From Euclidia mi (taxonomy: Eukaryota > Arthropoda > Insecta > Lepidoptera > Erebidae): DNA of 64,000 nt. Under the pieces are notes generated by a model. It did not search any database and had not been told where the DNA came from. It saw only the letters and a program-made list of their open reading frames with translations. The DNA lies in assembly GCA_944739405.2 (NCBI GenBank), contig OX123209.2, positions 11,302,217-11,366,216 of the forward strand, written 5' to 3'. Shown one piece after another: positions 40,601 to 42,410 of this stretch; position 1 is the stretch's first letter; every line of letters starts with the position of its first letter. The position numbers were made by a program, and so were the translations under genes.

Positions 40601-41872
40601 TGAAATAAGGAGTTTACAAATTGGACATGTCTCGGTGTAGCAAGAATATGAAGTCTGTGGCATTATTAGTACTCAAATAAGGAGTTTACAAATTTAACAT
40701 GTCTCAGTGTAGCATGTTATGGATCACTTGAGTTTATAGTAGCAGAGATTAGCTTTACAAGTTTATTAGGTATTGAATGTGCCTGTGTATTGTATTGTAG
40801 TTCTTTTTTAACAGAAACCAGTTTTATGTTTAATCACTGGACTTAATATGCAACAAGTATAGTTTGTGTGAATGTATAAACAAATTTAATTAATCATTTA
40901 TTATTAAAAGACATCATTAATTAGGACTGTCTAATTGTGTTTTCATAAATATACTCAATTTATGTAAAATATTTCCAAGATCTTACTTCTTACATGGTTT
41001 TTTTGTATTTATAAAATATTATTGTATTTCAAATAAAGGAAAAGCATAATATTGTAACATTAAATATATTTAGTGAATGCATAACACATATTATACAGAA
41101 TAAAAAAATTGTATATTGTATGTTGTTCTTTCTTTATCAAAATATACATATTTTTGTCAAGATTACATGATTTCATTTTGTCCCTGCAACAAAACATAAG
41201 TTGCCTCAAGCAGTGAGATGTAGTAATTGCTTGTGGCAGTTTGGTCCACTCATTTACTGCCTTTCTGTTACTCTGTCTATACTGCCATATACATAACATG
41301 ATTATAGAGACATGAATTGTCATATCATGTAAACAGCCATGAGCCATCAACGGCTCATCCATCTTGATGCAAATTTCAATTTGCCTGTTCCCATTAGATG
41401 ATATTTATCTTCTTCTGATTTGATAATTGTTCTGTAACAAACAATATTCAAATTTAATGATATAATATAATTGACAAAGGTAGCTACACTCCCTATAATC
41501 AGCAATTATTATTTACAGTTAGGTGAACTAACTTTTGAAATTTAGTAAAAAGGAGTAAATGTTAATGAGTCATAGTGTGCATAGTACCTATATAAATTGG
41601 ATGTAATGCAACTAGGACAATATGAACATTTGATGCCTCATAATATATATTAGGTACATAACAAGAACATGAAAATATTATTTTCAATTGTGTGCCATCA
41701 CATCAATGATTGAATGGTTTGAGTATAGGGATGTGTTGAATTGCTGTAGCTATCATCTTAATAAAAATAACCGTTCCCTGTTGACAATTTAGAAAACGTT
41801 TTTCAACATAAAAAGATTAACACTTACATTGAACTTTGGTGCATCAATGTTAGTTAGGTTAGAAAGATCCAT
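4563..41872 (-). CDS. WDR60: Dynein-2 intermediate chain 1 (WDR60), whole gene
   Basis: Coding exons, 5' to 3' on the minus strand: 41872-41828 (probable), 33565-32804, 32373-32154, 30609-30432, 28119-27172, 26746-26584, 19785-19639, 18956-18458, 17531-17399, 15882-15771, 12996-12835, 4667-4563. All introns are GT-AG and every junction keeps phase. They total 3,474 nt, 1,157 residues; the human protein has about 1,066. A Lys/Ser-rich N-terminus (to ~270) and an acidic stretch (~285-320) lead to a basic segment, the family block with EEIECENKWTQHP (~460), then a C-terminal beta-propeller with WD repeats ending in CLWDI, IHLWDL, TIWSI and CWDL. Known role: WDR60 and WDR34 hold the light chains on the cytoplasmic dynein-2 heavy chain, which drives retrograde transport in cilia. 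In insects that would be sensory neurons. Identity is by remembered family motifs, not alignment. Confidence 0.87.
4723..7515 (+). mobile_element. 5'-truncated non-LTR retrotransposon (LINE) with reverse transcriptase
   Basis: Three overlapping frames (about 4776-5240, 5245-6015, 6016-7087) make one damaged polyprotein. It starts in the last part of an apurinic-type endonuclease (SMIDFVIVDERLRKNVLD, then HTDHFLVLSRI). The reverse transcriptase follows, with VVVPIYKGKGSQQDCKNYRG, FVDLEKAYDKV, VRQGCVASPWLFN and the catalytic YADD at about 6418. The C-terminal region has LRWFGHMERMDDDRLTKKIY and GRPRRTFSDQ. Frameshifts near 5240 and 6015 and a 249-bp insertion at 7088 make it inactive. The 3' end is a hairpin plus TATGTATGTATG. 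The exact clade was not settled; the C-terminal layout resembles RTE-like elements. It lies antisense in the last WDR60 intron. Confidence 0.92.
7088..7336. mobile_element. MITE-like insertion in the LINE ORF
   Basis: The other LINE copy (12558-12790) reads GACCAGATTGGAGACATCC without a break. Here GACCAG and ATTGGAG are separated by 249 bp. The insert ends are imperfect inverted repeats (GATTCAGAAT near the left end, ATTCTGAAGC near the right). The flanking duplication is CCAG or CAG; the two cannot be told apart. Confidence 0.75.
7578..9341. mobile_element. Non-autonomous element with GGGTTCCGTAG ends
   Basis: The left end is ACCGGCCAAGTGCGTGTCGG followed by TAGGGTTCCGTAG. The right end carries GACGGACGGACATGAGG and CTACGGAACCCTAAAAA, the inverted form. 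This end structure is very common in Lepidoptera. The interior is AT-rich with no open frame and holds a long imperfect hairpin at 7715-7875. Confidence 0.7.
9405..10336. mobile_element. Element with long imperfect inverted repeats
   Basis: The left arm (to about 9575) contains CGAAAAAATAAAAGGTAAAC and GACTATAATCTGTGTAATTA when read in reverse. The right arm (about 9930-10336) contains GTTTACCTTTTATTTTTTCG and GACTATAATCTGGGTAATTA. The right arm is interrupted by about 200 extra bases. No coding capacity. Confidence 0.65.
10337..10742 (+). mobile_element. Composite SINE: LINE-like leader plus tRNA-type SINE
   Basis: About 140 bp beginning GCCGTGTGGTTGACGGCATA and including CGTAAGAGGCGACTAAGGGA resembles a LINE 3' region. 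It is fused to a family 2 SINE (GCCTCGTTGGTCTCGCGGCA, box B GGTTTCGATTCC) with the hairpin tail and a TATGTATG run. The same fusion, with the same junction, is at 36487-36890. Confidence 0.85.
10931..11248. mobile_element. MITE with ~125-bp terminal inverted repeats
   Basis: CCCAGATAACAATG at the left is matched by CATTGTTATCTGGG at the right. The arms continue as inverted copies through ATCAAACTTCCTAGTTTCAC, GATGACGACGAGCACAGGTT and the intervening bases, leaving a loop of only about 65 bp. No gene inside. Confidence 0.85.
11255..12012 (+). mobile_element. LINE 3'-end fragments
   Basis: At 11270-11345, CGTCCAGCAATGGACTGCAG and GGCTGTTGAAATGA match a common LINE 3' terminus. At 11810-12012 an open stretch reads ESLCECGTSIQTILHLLSRP then NCPDLT, which resembles the Cys/His C-terminus of a Jockey/R1-like LINE. 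The 450 bp between show no feature. Confidence 0.5.
12050..12790 (+). mobile_element. Second LINE copy, interrupted by a SINE
   Basis: 12050-12269 and 12558-12790 are the C-terminal region and 3' end of the same LINE family as at about 4.7-7.5 kb (AVEMRALRSMCGVSLTDRV, then SDQIGDILKKGQVRSTLNRR). The coding sequence runs to YPSGKQA and a TGA inside the 3' hairpin. It lies directly 3' of WDR60 exon 12996-12835 on the opposite strand. Confidence 0.9.
12270..12557 (+). mobile_element. SINE (family 3) with 6-bp target duplication
   Basis: A tRNA-like head (CCGGTTGGCAAAGCGGGAG, box B GGTTCGATACCC) is followed by TTTGTGTGCATGAACATGGA, TGGGACTAGATGGTGATGAG and an AT-rich tail. AGAAGA flanks it at 12264-12269 and 12558-12563, and removing it restores the LINE. 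Related truncated minus-strand copies are at 19856-19985, 20573-20725 and 29350-29571. Confidence 0.88.
12835..12996 (-). CDS. WDR60: WDR60 penultimate exon (WD repeat)
   Basis: The acceptor CTGCCTCCACAG and the donor CACTG-GTATGT bound 54 codons in phase 0. LPVTSLSWSRINPCCVFAC followed by ILCWDLTHSDIY is a typical WD-repeat unit. Cysteine content is high for a propeller strand. Confidence 0.87.
13025..13450 (+). mobile_element. Possible solo LTR with adjoining primer-binding site
   Basis: A GC-rich promoter-like block has a TATA box (GGGCTATATATACCGTGG at about 13134) and a pyrimidine-rich leader. It runs to ...AACGTCACA and is followed by GTGGCGTCCAACGTTACT, which resembles the junction of an LTR and a tRNA-primer site in Gypsy or BEL elements. 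No gag or pol follows and the left boundary is not defined, so this is tentative. Confidence 0.4.
13496..13612. mobile_element. Short MITE with GTACACAC ends
   Basis: AGTACACACAGCGA at the left and CGTGTGTACATT at the right are inverted. The interior includes CCATAAGAACGGTACAGAGG and TCAGTGTCTAGCTTGACGA. Diverged copies are at 43430-43545 and 46675-46800. Confidence 0.65.
13671..13914 (-). mobile_element. SINE, family 1
   Basis: Reverse-strand copy with hairpin tail (CTTTATCCCCGCAGAGGTAG), body and tRNA-like head (GGGGATCGAACCCGAGACC, ending AGCGCCGC). Several small deletions relative to the copy at 4190-4459. Confidence 0.85.
14075..14526. mobile_element. Inverted-ended element containing a tandem duplication
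   Basis: The ends carry TTTCATATTAGCGTTTTATA (left) and AAATACGCTAATCTGAACCC (right), which are inverted. Inside, about 150 bp is repeated head to tail (14222-14377 and 14378-14526): both copies have AAGATGTCACTACCGTTTCG, AGCGAACACG and TAATGTAGCGCGCGT. AATAGGGT lies on both sides. Confidence 0.7.
14527..14786 (-). mobile_element. MITE (CAACTAGTCAAATCA end family)
   Basis: Starts AATAGGGTTGCGTCCAACTA. It carries AATGACGTCATAAAGTTTTG and ends near TTATTTCACTTGCAGGAAAC. Copies in the opposite orientation are at 53300-53565 and 61704-61930. Confidence 0.75.
14787..15480. other. Intronic DNA with a LINE/SINE-like fragment
   Basis: 14800-14945 resembles a dispersed lepidopteran retroelement end (GGTTTCCTCACGATGTTTTC, then TTCACCGTTTAGG). 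The rest has no coding exon or element ends I could define. Confidence 0.45.
15484..15733 (-). mobile_element. SINE with a different tRNA head
   Basis: The tail CTCACGCCTGTGTTCCCGAA and the body match the common SINE body. The head (GGGAATCGAACCCGGGGCC, TATCCACTGGACCACGGAGG) differs from families 1 and 2, so one body and tail have been joined to several tRNA-type promoters. Confidence 0.8.
15771..15882 (-). CDS. WDR60: WDR60 exon
   Basis: The acceptor AAATTTCAG and the donor AACAAG-GTATGA bound 112 nt. Only the frame that continues the preceding exon (2 carried bases plus 1) is open, reading RNIPSQEMEKCNSDAKGRYI. It links two propeller blades. Confidence 0.8.
15883..16020. other. Intron, nothing recognised
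   Basis: Short unannotated intronic stretch. Confidence 0.5.
16021..16379 (+). repeat. Dispersed repeat ending AGGGTCTTTTTACACCCTG
   Basis: Contains AATAATACCTGGGAAACGAT, GGTAAATGCATCGATTTTGT and TCGTTAAGGGTCTTTTTACA. Inverted relatives lie at 19986-20312 and 57412-57600. No coding potential. Confidence 0.7.
16507..17010 (+). mobile_element. SINE (family 2) split by a hAT MITE
   Basis: The head TGCTTCGTTGGTCTCGCGGC with box B GGTTCGATCCCC and the body run to GTGTAGCAATAT. After the insertion the sequence resumes AGCAATATACCTCTGCCTAC and the hairpin tail. Confidence 0.88.
16723..16949. mobile_element. hAT-type MITE with 8-bp target duplication
   Basis: The 227-bp element begins CAGTGGGGTAGGAATGG and ends AAGCTAGCTACGCCACTG. 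AGCAATAT is duplicated at 16715-16722 and 16950-16957. CAGTGGCGTA-type ends and 8-bp duplications are typical of hAT transposons. The same ends bound the element at 22065-24902. Confidence 0.92.
17011..17398. other. Intron, nothing recognised
   Basis: No element ends or exon were found before the donor at 17398. Confidence 0.5.
17399..17531 (-). CDS. WDR60: WDR60 exon (propeller strand)
   Basis: The acceptor CTTGTCTTTCCAG and the donor TGTAG-GTGAGT bound 133 nt. They read TDASSVTCIEASPHNLPYYL then AATDAGTVSV, matching the family pattern in which a distance of native sequence is followed by a D-x-G blade turn. Confidence 0.85.
17550..18216 (+). mobile_element. Helitron-like non-autonomous repeat
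   Basis: Begins in a TATATATATTTCTTGTG run and includes AACGACTGGACCGATCTTGA and GTGTGTTCAAGGGGACTTGA. It ends with GCGAGCGAAGCCGCGGGCAA and AAGCTAG. The TATATAT start and CTAG end suit a rolling-circle element, but this is inferred from ends only. A related copy is at 34781-35110. Confidence 0.5.
18225..18345 (+). mobile_element. Fragment of a dispersed repeat
   Basis: TCTTGCGACTGACTGTCAGA followed by GTAAGAAGCTGATATTTG matches the start of the repeats at 22180-22400, 36256-36472 and 43700-43915. Confidence 0.6.
18458..18956 (-). CDS. WDR60: WDR60 exon (propeller plus basic insert)
   Basis: The acceptor ATATTTTCAG and the donor ACAA-GTAAGT bound 499 nt. It opens with IVALQRAGVLTIWSIIQEK, a strong match to the WDR60 blade whose vertebrate form ends in a VLN-W motif. 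A long Lys/Asn/Ser-rich insert follows (NGAKKRLQNRKQEKNMVKRS) before the next blade (YLIAKNCGEVLCCKR). The insert is probably a disordered loop. Confidence 0.88.
19100..19545 (+). mobile_element. Two adjacent LINE 3' ends
   Basis: 19110-19330 has CCGTGGGTATCGTAAGAGCC, CCAACCCGTTTGGCCAGCGT and TCCAGCAGTGGACTGTTAAA. 19340-19545 repeats the middle part with GTAAGAGAAGGAAAACTTGA and ends AACGCTAAGAGGATGGATGG. These are 5'-truncated LINE tails with no coding sequence. Confidence 0.7.
19639..19785 (-). CDS. WDR60: WDR60 exon (Cys-rich blade)
   Basis: The acceptor CATCTGCCCACAG and the donor GGACAG-GTAAGG bound exactly 49 codons in phase 0, GNVSCPLQACAFTNSACNMN to GRRMVGQ. It joins smoothly to IVALQ of the next exon. 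Confidence 0.83.
19856..19985 (-). mobile_element. SINE (family 3) fragment
   Basis: ACACCATCTAGTCCCAAACT and ATGGGCACTACATAAACAT are the reverse of the 3' half of the SINE at 12270-12557. Confidence 0.75.
19986..20312 (-). repeat. Inverted copy of the 16021-16379 repeat
   Basis: GTGTAAAAAGACCCTTAACG, GGTACAAAATCGATGCATTT and ATCGTTTCCCAGGTATTATT mirror the earlier copy. Its missing outer part (CCACAACGAGTAGACTTCGG) reappears at 20545-20566 beyond a SINE fragment, so it was split by an insertion. Confidence 0.7.
20395..20530 (+). mobile_element. SINE 3' half
   Basis: GCGGCAATAGGCTCGCCACC through the hairpin tail (CTACCCCTTCGGGAAAACAG) and a TATGTATG run. Confidence 0.8.
20573..20725 (-). 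mobile_element. SINE (family 3) head and body
   Basis: CAGGCAAAGACAAACATCCG and the tRNA-like head (GCGGGAATCGAACCCGCGCC, GAAACGCTACGCCACCGGC) match family 3 in reverse. Confidence 0.75.
20727..21056. mobile_element. Harbinger-type MITE, diverged copy
   Basis: Begins GGCCTGGCCACGACCTACAG and ends GGTCGTGACCGAGCCG next to TTA. The left 120 bp matches the element at 53589-53750. Confidence 0.6.
21230..21292 (-). mobile_element. SINE/LINE hairpin-tail fragment
   Basis: CATACATACATAGACTCACG then CCTGTTTCCCCGAAGGGGTA: the shared 3' tail with its tetranucleotide run. Confidence 0.7.
21340..21880. mobile_element. Non-autonomous element with GGGTTCCGTAC ends
   Basis: TTTTTTAGGGTTCCGTACCT at the left and GGTACGGAACCCTTCGTGCG then CGAGTCCGACTCGCACTTGC at the right are inverted. 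The interior has repeated AAATTTTCACA and poly-G/poly-T stretches and no open frame. A partial copy enters the window at 63868-64000. Confidence 0.75.
21886..22064 (+). repeat. Left part of a dispersed repeat split by a hAT-type element
   Basis: GGCGGCAAACGAGCAGACGG to GGCCTCCGGCACTCTCAC. It continues after the insertion at 24903-25045 and has an uninterrupted inverted copy at 31310-31640. Confidence 0.85.
22180..22400 (+). mobile_element. Helitron-like repeat copy with an added hairpin
   Basis: GCGTTACTGGCTGACTGACA through GGGCGTAGCCTCTAG matches 43700-43915 and, inverted, 36256-36472. This copy alone has a 20-bp perfect inverted duplication at 22273-22320. Confidence 0.65.
22840..24230 (-). 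mobile_element. Scrambled LINE (RTE-like) relic
   Basis: Three pieces of LINE protein lie on the minus strand in non-native order. 24230-24061 reads GGIIMKQGDVISPKLIT, a reverse transcriptase palm block. 24028-23792 reads LNIVQVYAPTLIYSNDEVEE, from the endonuclease. 23147-22840 reads LVHQFELASQAMESFSLRN, from the C-terminal region. All are interrupted by stops and frameshifts. Confidence 0.65.
23178..23239. repeat. Perfect 29-bp-arm hairpin
   Basis: AATTTATTGCAACCTAGTCT and the next 9 bp pair exactly with 23211-23239 across a 4-bp spacer (TCCG). Confidence 0.9.
24903..25045 (+). repeat. Right part of the repeat split by the hAT-type element
   Basis: ACTCTCACTCAACGAAACGC to GCTGAAATCAGCAAGGCTCT. 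It matches the inverse of 31320-31470. Confidence 0.85.
25046..25910. other. Intronic DNA, no gene seen
   Basis: 25100-25260 resembles a LINE 3' fragment (GTTGGCCGGCGTGGTAGACT). The rest is AT-rich with nothing recognisable. Confidence 0.5.
25911..26150 (+). repeat. Two diverged copies of a ~120-bp unit
   Basis: CACCCATCCATAAAATGACC with CTTTACCTTAACGTAGTTTG, and GCCCATCCATTAAACGACCG with CTTTATTTTAACTTGGTTTG, are tandem relatives. Both end in TTCATATC. Confidence 0.6.
26151..26583. other. Intron, nothing recognised
   Basis: AT-rich, no exon or element ends. Confidence 0.5.
26584..26746 (-). CDS. WDR60: WDR60 exon (WD repeat)
   Basis: The acceptor GATGTTAATTTCAG and the donor AATGAG-GTAAAT bound 163 nt. 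Together with GG carried from the previous exon it reads KDG-SIHLWDLSEEPTWRAD, a typical WD blade end, followed by a charged segment. Frame and motif together fix the phase-2 junction with 27172. Confidence 0.88.
27172..28119 (-). CDS. WDR60: WDR60 large central exon
   Basis: This 948-nt exon starts at the acceptor TTGTTCTTTCAG and ends at GATGG-GTACGT. The open frame continues past the donor, but only this splice gives the phase needed by the next exon. It begins with a basic stretch, RPLFIDFTKSKENKRKKRIN. It then carries the family signature (MATFGRTNYQQVAVQTF, EEIECENKWTQHP) and runs into the first propeller blades (TICLWDIGVARREPVKILTA). This exon is the strongest single evidence for WDR60. 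Confidence 0.92.
28309..29273 (+). mobile_element. Internally deleted PiggyBac element
   Basis: Bounded by TTAA at 28305-28308 and 29274-29277. The ends are CCCTAGAATACTAATC and, inverted, CCCAAGAGTACTAATC. A subterminal motif GCGATCATTAGTATTAA occurs near 28500 and 29229, and inverted at the left tip, as in PiggyBac transposons. At 965 bp it lacks the DDD catalytic core. It lies in the WDR60 intron between 30432 and 28119, in antisense orientation. Confidence 0.9.
28625..28897 (+). pseudogene. PiggyBac transposase remnant, N-terminal part
   Basis: A 90-codon frame starts MNLNENQITNYLENEDSDSE, the acidic N-terminus typical of PiggyBac transposases. It ends NSCNCDRKI, possibly the tail of the C-terminal Cys-rich domain, as if the middle had been deleted in frame. 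No catalytic domain remains. Transcription is unknown. Confidence 0.65.
29350..29571 (-). mobile_element. SINE (family 3), truncated
   Basis: ACTATCTAGTCCCAAATTGA, AGACCAAGACAAATATCCAT and GAACGGGAATCGAACCCC are the reverse of the 12270-12557 SINE. The 5' head is cut exactly where the copied WDR60 exon begins. Confidence 0.8.
29572..29671 (-). pseudogene. Partial duplicate of WDR60 exon 30609-30432
   Basis: The 3' half of the exon and its donor (GAGAG-GTAAAG) are repeated here with roughly a tenth of bases changed: TGGACACGGCGCTAAAGCTA here against TGGACACGGCACTAGAGCTG in the exon, plus a 2-bp insertion. The upstream half and acceptor are absent. It is separated from the true exon by the 43-bp minisatellite. 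Confidence 0.88.
29672..30412 (+). repeat. Minisatellite, 43-bp unit, about 17 copies
   Basis: The unit reads GTGTATCTTAACTACGAGAG then CAAGAGAGACGGACGTTCCC plus CCA. Copies differ by scattered substitutions, and one near 29835 is shortened. Related single units occur at 31935-32010 and, reversed, at 52695-52720 and 55090-55110 inside a MITE family, the probable source. Confidence 0.93.
30432..30609 (-). CDS. WDR60: WDR60 exon
   Basis: The acceptor AACGTTACAG and the donor GAGAG-GTAAGG bound 178 nt in the phase fixed by its neighbours, reading GSFDLRDQRSATRTKPALDF to SIRTVHVDVIER. It follows the acidic segment. The region corresponds to the light-chain-binding N-terminal half of the family, but no individual binding motif is assigned. 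Confidence 0.82.
30646..30770 (-). mobile_element. LINE 3'-end fragment
   Basis: Reverse of the LINE terminus: the tetranucleotide run, CTCACGCCTGTTTCCCGGAG, and GCAACGACCCTGACATATCT. Confidence 0.8.
30780..31110 (+). mobile_element. 5S-rRNA-derived SINE, degraded
   Basis: GGTAGCACCACTTGGATGGG then TGACC resembles the internal control region (box C) of 5S rRNA. It is followed by GATTCCGGTTCTTATCTCAG and AAACTTCGACACC, shared with 51955-52130. It is too diverged for a 5S gene. Confidence 0.5.
31310..31640 (-). repeat. Uninterrupted copy of the repeat at 21886/24903
   Basis: Reversed, it runs through GGCGGCAAACGAGCAGACGG, CCTCCGGTACTCTTACTCAC and GCAACAGTTTAGGTACTGTT without the 2.8-kb insertion seen at 22065-24902. 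Confidence 0.85.
31655..31858 (-). mobile_element. SINE with another tRNA-type head
   Basis: GGGGATCGAACCCACAACAC and GAGGCGACCGCTTAAACCAC form a reversed tRNA-like promoter. The body differs from families 1-3. Confidence 0.65.
31883..32095 (-). mobile_element. MITE (TTACATAGAAGCGCA end family)
   Basis: GCACATTTCTTATGGGCG, AAGACAAACTTTATGCG and GGCACACGAAATCCTTAAGG match, reversed, the elements at 52601-55207 and 57675-57822. It contains two units of the 43-bp minisatellite sequence. Confidence 0.78.
32154..32373 (-). CDS. WDR60: WDR60 exon (acidic segment)
   Basis: The acceptor TTTGTATTCCAG and the donor TTCAG-GTAAGA bound 220 nt starting in phase 0. PPRPKTPSDEEV, then YEDDFESYESDFDSYHSSS and a DDGDDGDD run, make a strongly acidic, Ser-rich stretch. 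A YEDDFE-type acidic motif is known near this point in the family. Confidence 0.87.
32412..32475 (-). mobile_element. LINE/SINE hairpin-tail fragment
   Basis: CATACATACATAGACTCACG and GCCTGTTTCCCGGAGGGGTA in the short intron between two WDR60 exons. Confidence 0.75.
32521..32775 (+). mobile_element. SINE, family 1
   Basis: GCGGCGATAGCCTAGTGGTG to the hairpin tail CCCCTTCGGGGATAAAAGAC. The box B part of the head is shortened (GAGACCCAGGTACCCC). It takes up more than half of the 430-bp intron. Confidence 0.88.
32804..33565 (-). CDS. WDR60: WDR60 exon (Lys/Ser-rich N-terminal region)
   Basis: The acceptor AAACTTTTAG and the donor GAAAAG-GTAAAT bound 254 codons in phase 0 at both ends. The first four codons read VTIN and the fifth is ATG (33553-33551), so translation could start here, but the clean acceptor implies an upstream exon. 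The protein is low-complexity and basic (MQTLKKSSDTKTKREKLPKE, SSTSSSKSSLSKSPSSK-like runs), as vertebrate WDR60 N-termini are. VVDNNMEMFNLSRKLSAKPK near the end is less repetitive. Confidence 0.83.
33570..34780. other. Intronic DNA, no gene seen
   Basis: AT-rich to 34200. 34201-34440 holds a decayed repeat beginning AGAGGGTCTAGTACGAG, whose end motif (GTACTAGACCCT) recurs at 42895 and 54670. The remainder is unrecognised. Confidence 0.5.
34781..35110 (+). mobile_element. Helitron-like repeat
   Basis: TTCTTGTGTTCGTGTGTATG, AACGACTGGACCGATTATGA and TTCAAGAGGACTTGAGAATG match 17550 onward. It ends near ACTAGCTGTCACACGTGGC. Confidence 0.55.
35111..36255. other. Intronic DNA with short repeat ends
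   Basis: A fragment CTAGCTGTCGCTCACGGCTC at about 35770 repeats the sequence at 35090. Otherwise there are no exons and no defined elements. Confidence 0.5.
36256..36472 (-). mobile_element. Helitron-like non-autonomous repeat
   Basis: TACTAGAGGACGCCAGCAGC to GTCAGTAACGCAAGGATTTT, the inverse of 43700-43915. The CTAG at one end and TATATATTAAG at the other are its only structural marks. Confidence 0.6.
36487..36890 (+). mobile_element. Composite SINE, second copy
   Basis: Same order and junction as 10337-10742: GCCGTGTGGTTGAAAGCATA, CGTAAGAGGTGACTAAGGAA, then GCCTCGTTGGTCTCGCGGCA with box B GGGTTCGATTCC and the hairpin tail. Confidence 0.87.
36990..38050 (-). pseudogene. Decayed transposase-like gene (possibly RAG1/Transib-related)
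   Basis: Minus-strand pieces read in order: EFFEKWLKHEKDEKN (about 38020); SADLSRPGRPKKSSKIEL with EALAYYIDSKSKSHSYKQTR (37799-37455); CYPSENHVVVPQSRAEIELH (after a frameshift at the 13-T run, plus strand, near 37433-37445); SSHSGYKQRFDNSEDTDEF with IIWQNPHPSSMFCRSIKFIF (to 37010). This layout matches a widespread uncharacterised arthropod protein family that looks transposon-derived. In intact members the block before SGxSxYKQ carries a DG pair, possibly the first catalytic Asp. Here that pair is lost and a stop stands at the preceding codon. A link to RAG1/Transib transposases is my inference. It lies in the long first WDR60 coding intron. Confidence 0.6.
38051..38900. other. Intronic DNA, no gene seen
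   Basis: 38640-38760 has a LINE/Helitron-like end (GAGATTAGCGCGTACAAATA, ACAAACGGACAAACAGACAG). Nothing else is recognisable. Confidence 0.5.
38905..39045 (+). mobile_element. SINE 3' half
   Basis: GATGTGCCCGGTAAAGGCAA to the hairpin-tail region CTGCCTACCCCGTCAGGGAT. Confidence 0.75.
39046..40140. other. Intronic DNA, no gene seen
   Basis: 39060-39260 is a CTAG/GCGGATGCCGC-type repeat remnant. The rest is AT-rich without exons. Confidence 0.5.
40150..40715 (-). repeat. Minisatellite, 72-bp unit, eight copies
   Basis: GGACATGTCTCGGTGTAGCA recurs every 72 bp from 40191 to 40695 (the last copy is diverged). Between occurrences lie AGAATATGAAGTCTG, ATTAGTACTGAAATAA and GAGTTCACAAATT variants. 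The first unit is shortened. Because 72 is divisible by 3, one minus-strand frame stays open for 178 codons (24-residue unit with CYTETCPICKLLISVLI). Confidence 0.93.
40716..41827. other. Intronic DNA, no supported exon
   Basis: A plausible acceptor (TTTGTTACAG) lies at about 41446 on the minus strand. The reading frame from the exon at 41828 meets a stop after eight codons there, so it was not called. A 100-codon minus frame at 41060-41362 has no recognisable motif. Confidence 0.5.
41828..41872 (-). CDS. WDR60: Probable first coding exon of WDR60
   Basis: ATG at 41872-41870 (A at -3) opens MDLSNLTNIDAPKFN, followed by a strong donor AAT-GTAAGT. An acceptor ACCTAATAATAG lies at 41885. It ends in phase 0, and exon 33565-32804 begins in phase 0 with an open frame upstream of its first ATG, so the join ...PKFN-VTINMQTL... 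is allowed. The 8.3-kb intron has no better candidate, but without a transcript this stays inference. If it is wrong, translation would start at 33553. Confidence 0.5.
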
Positions 41873-42333
41873 AATTTGTAAGTTCTATTATTAGGTTATT
41901 CAAATACTACCTATTATGAAATAATAATAAAATTATAATGTTCAAGGTCCACATCTATAGTTATCATCTTTAGATAATAGGTAGGTACCTACTAAATGTT
42001 AAGTATAAAGATGTAGTGTATCGTTTTTCTCGTATTTCCTTCTTAAGTTTATGAAACTAACACAACGATACCTACCTTCCTACCTCTAAACAATTAATAT
42101 CCACTTAAAAGTTTGCGAAACAAAGGATCTATTGTTGTAATTAACTTGTTGTGAACCGCCCCGTTATTTTAATTAAGTCCATTACATATTTAGGTAAGTA
42201 TATATTTACGTTGCTAGCAAAGTAGACATGACAAAGATATGTTTAGAGAGCCTGTGTAACAGAACATTCTAAGGTTTGATCACTTCAGAAGTAACTTTTA
42301 ATATAAGTACATATTAAAACAATTTTTACTCAC

Positions 42334-42410
42334 CTGCGTTAGTTCTGGGAATGTTATGAGCCTCTAATAACACTCTATGACTCAACCTTCATTAACATTC
42401 CTTTGTAGAA
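42334..42410 (-). other. Possible 5'-UTR exon of WDR60
   Basis: The minus strand has a near-consensus donor ACGCAG-GTGAGT at 42334, about 450 bp upstream of the acceptor at 41885. The 5' boundary is not visible. A short upstream frame (ATG with a stop a few codons later) lies inside. Confidence 0.35.

Noticed and set aside
40127..40663. 178-codon minus-strand frame with repeated CPIC motifs, at first like a zinc-binding repeat protein
   Set aside because: The unit is 72 bp so one frame stays open by default; unit differences change cysteines freely and there is no start context or flanking exon.
41060..41446. Second exon following 41828, after the acceptor near 41446
   Set aside because: In the required phase it stops after eight codons, whereas the exon at 33565 fits in frame.
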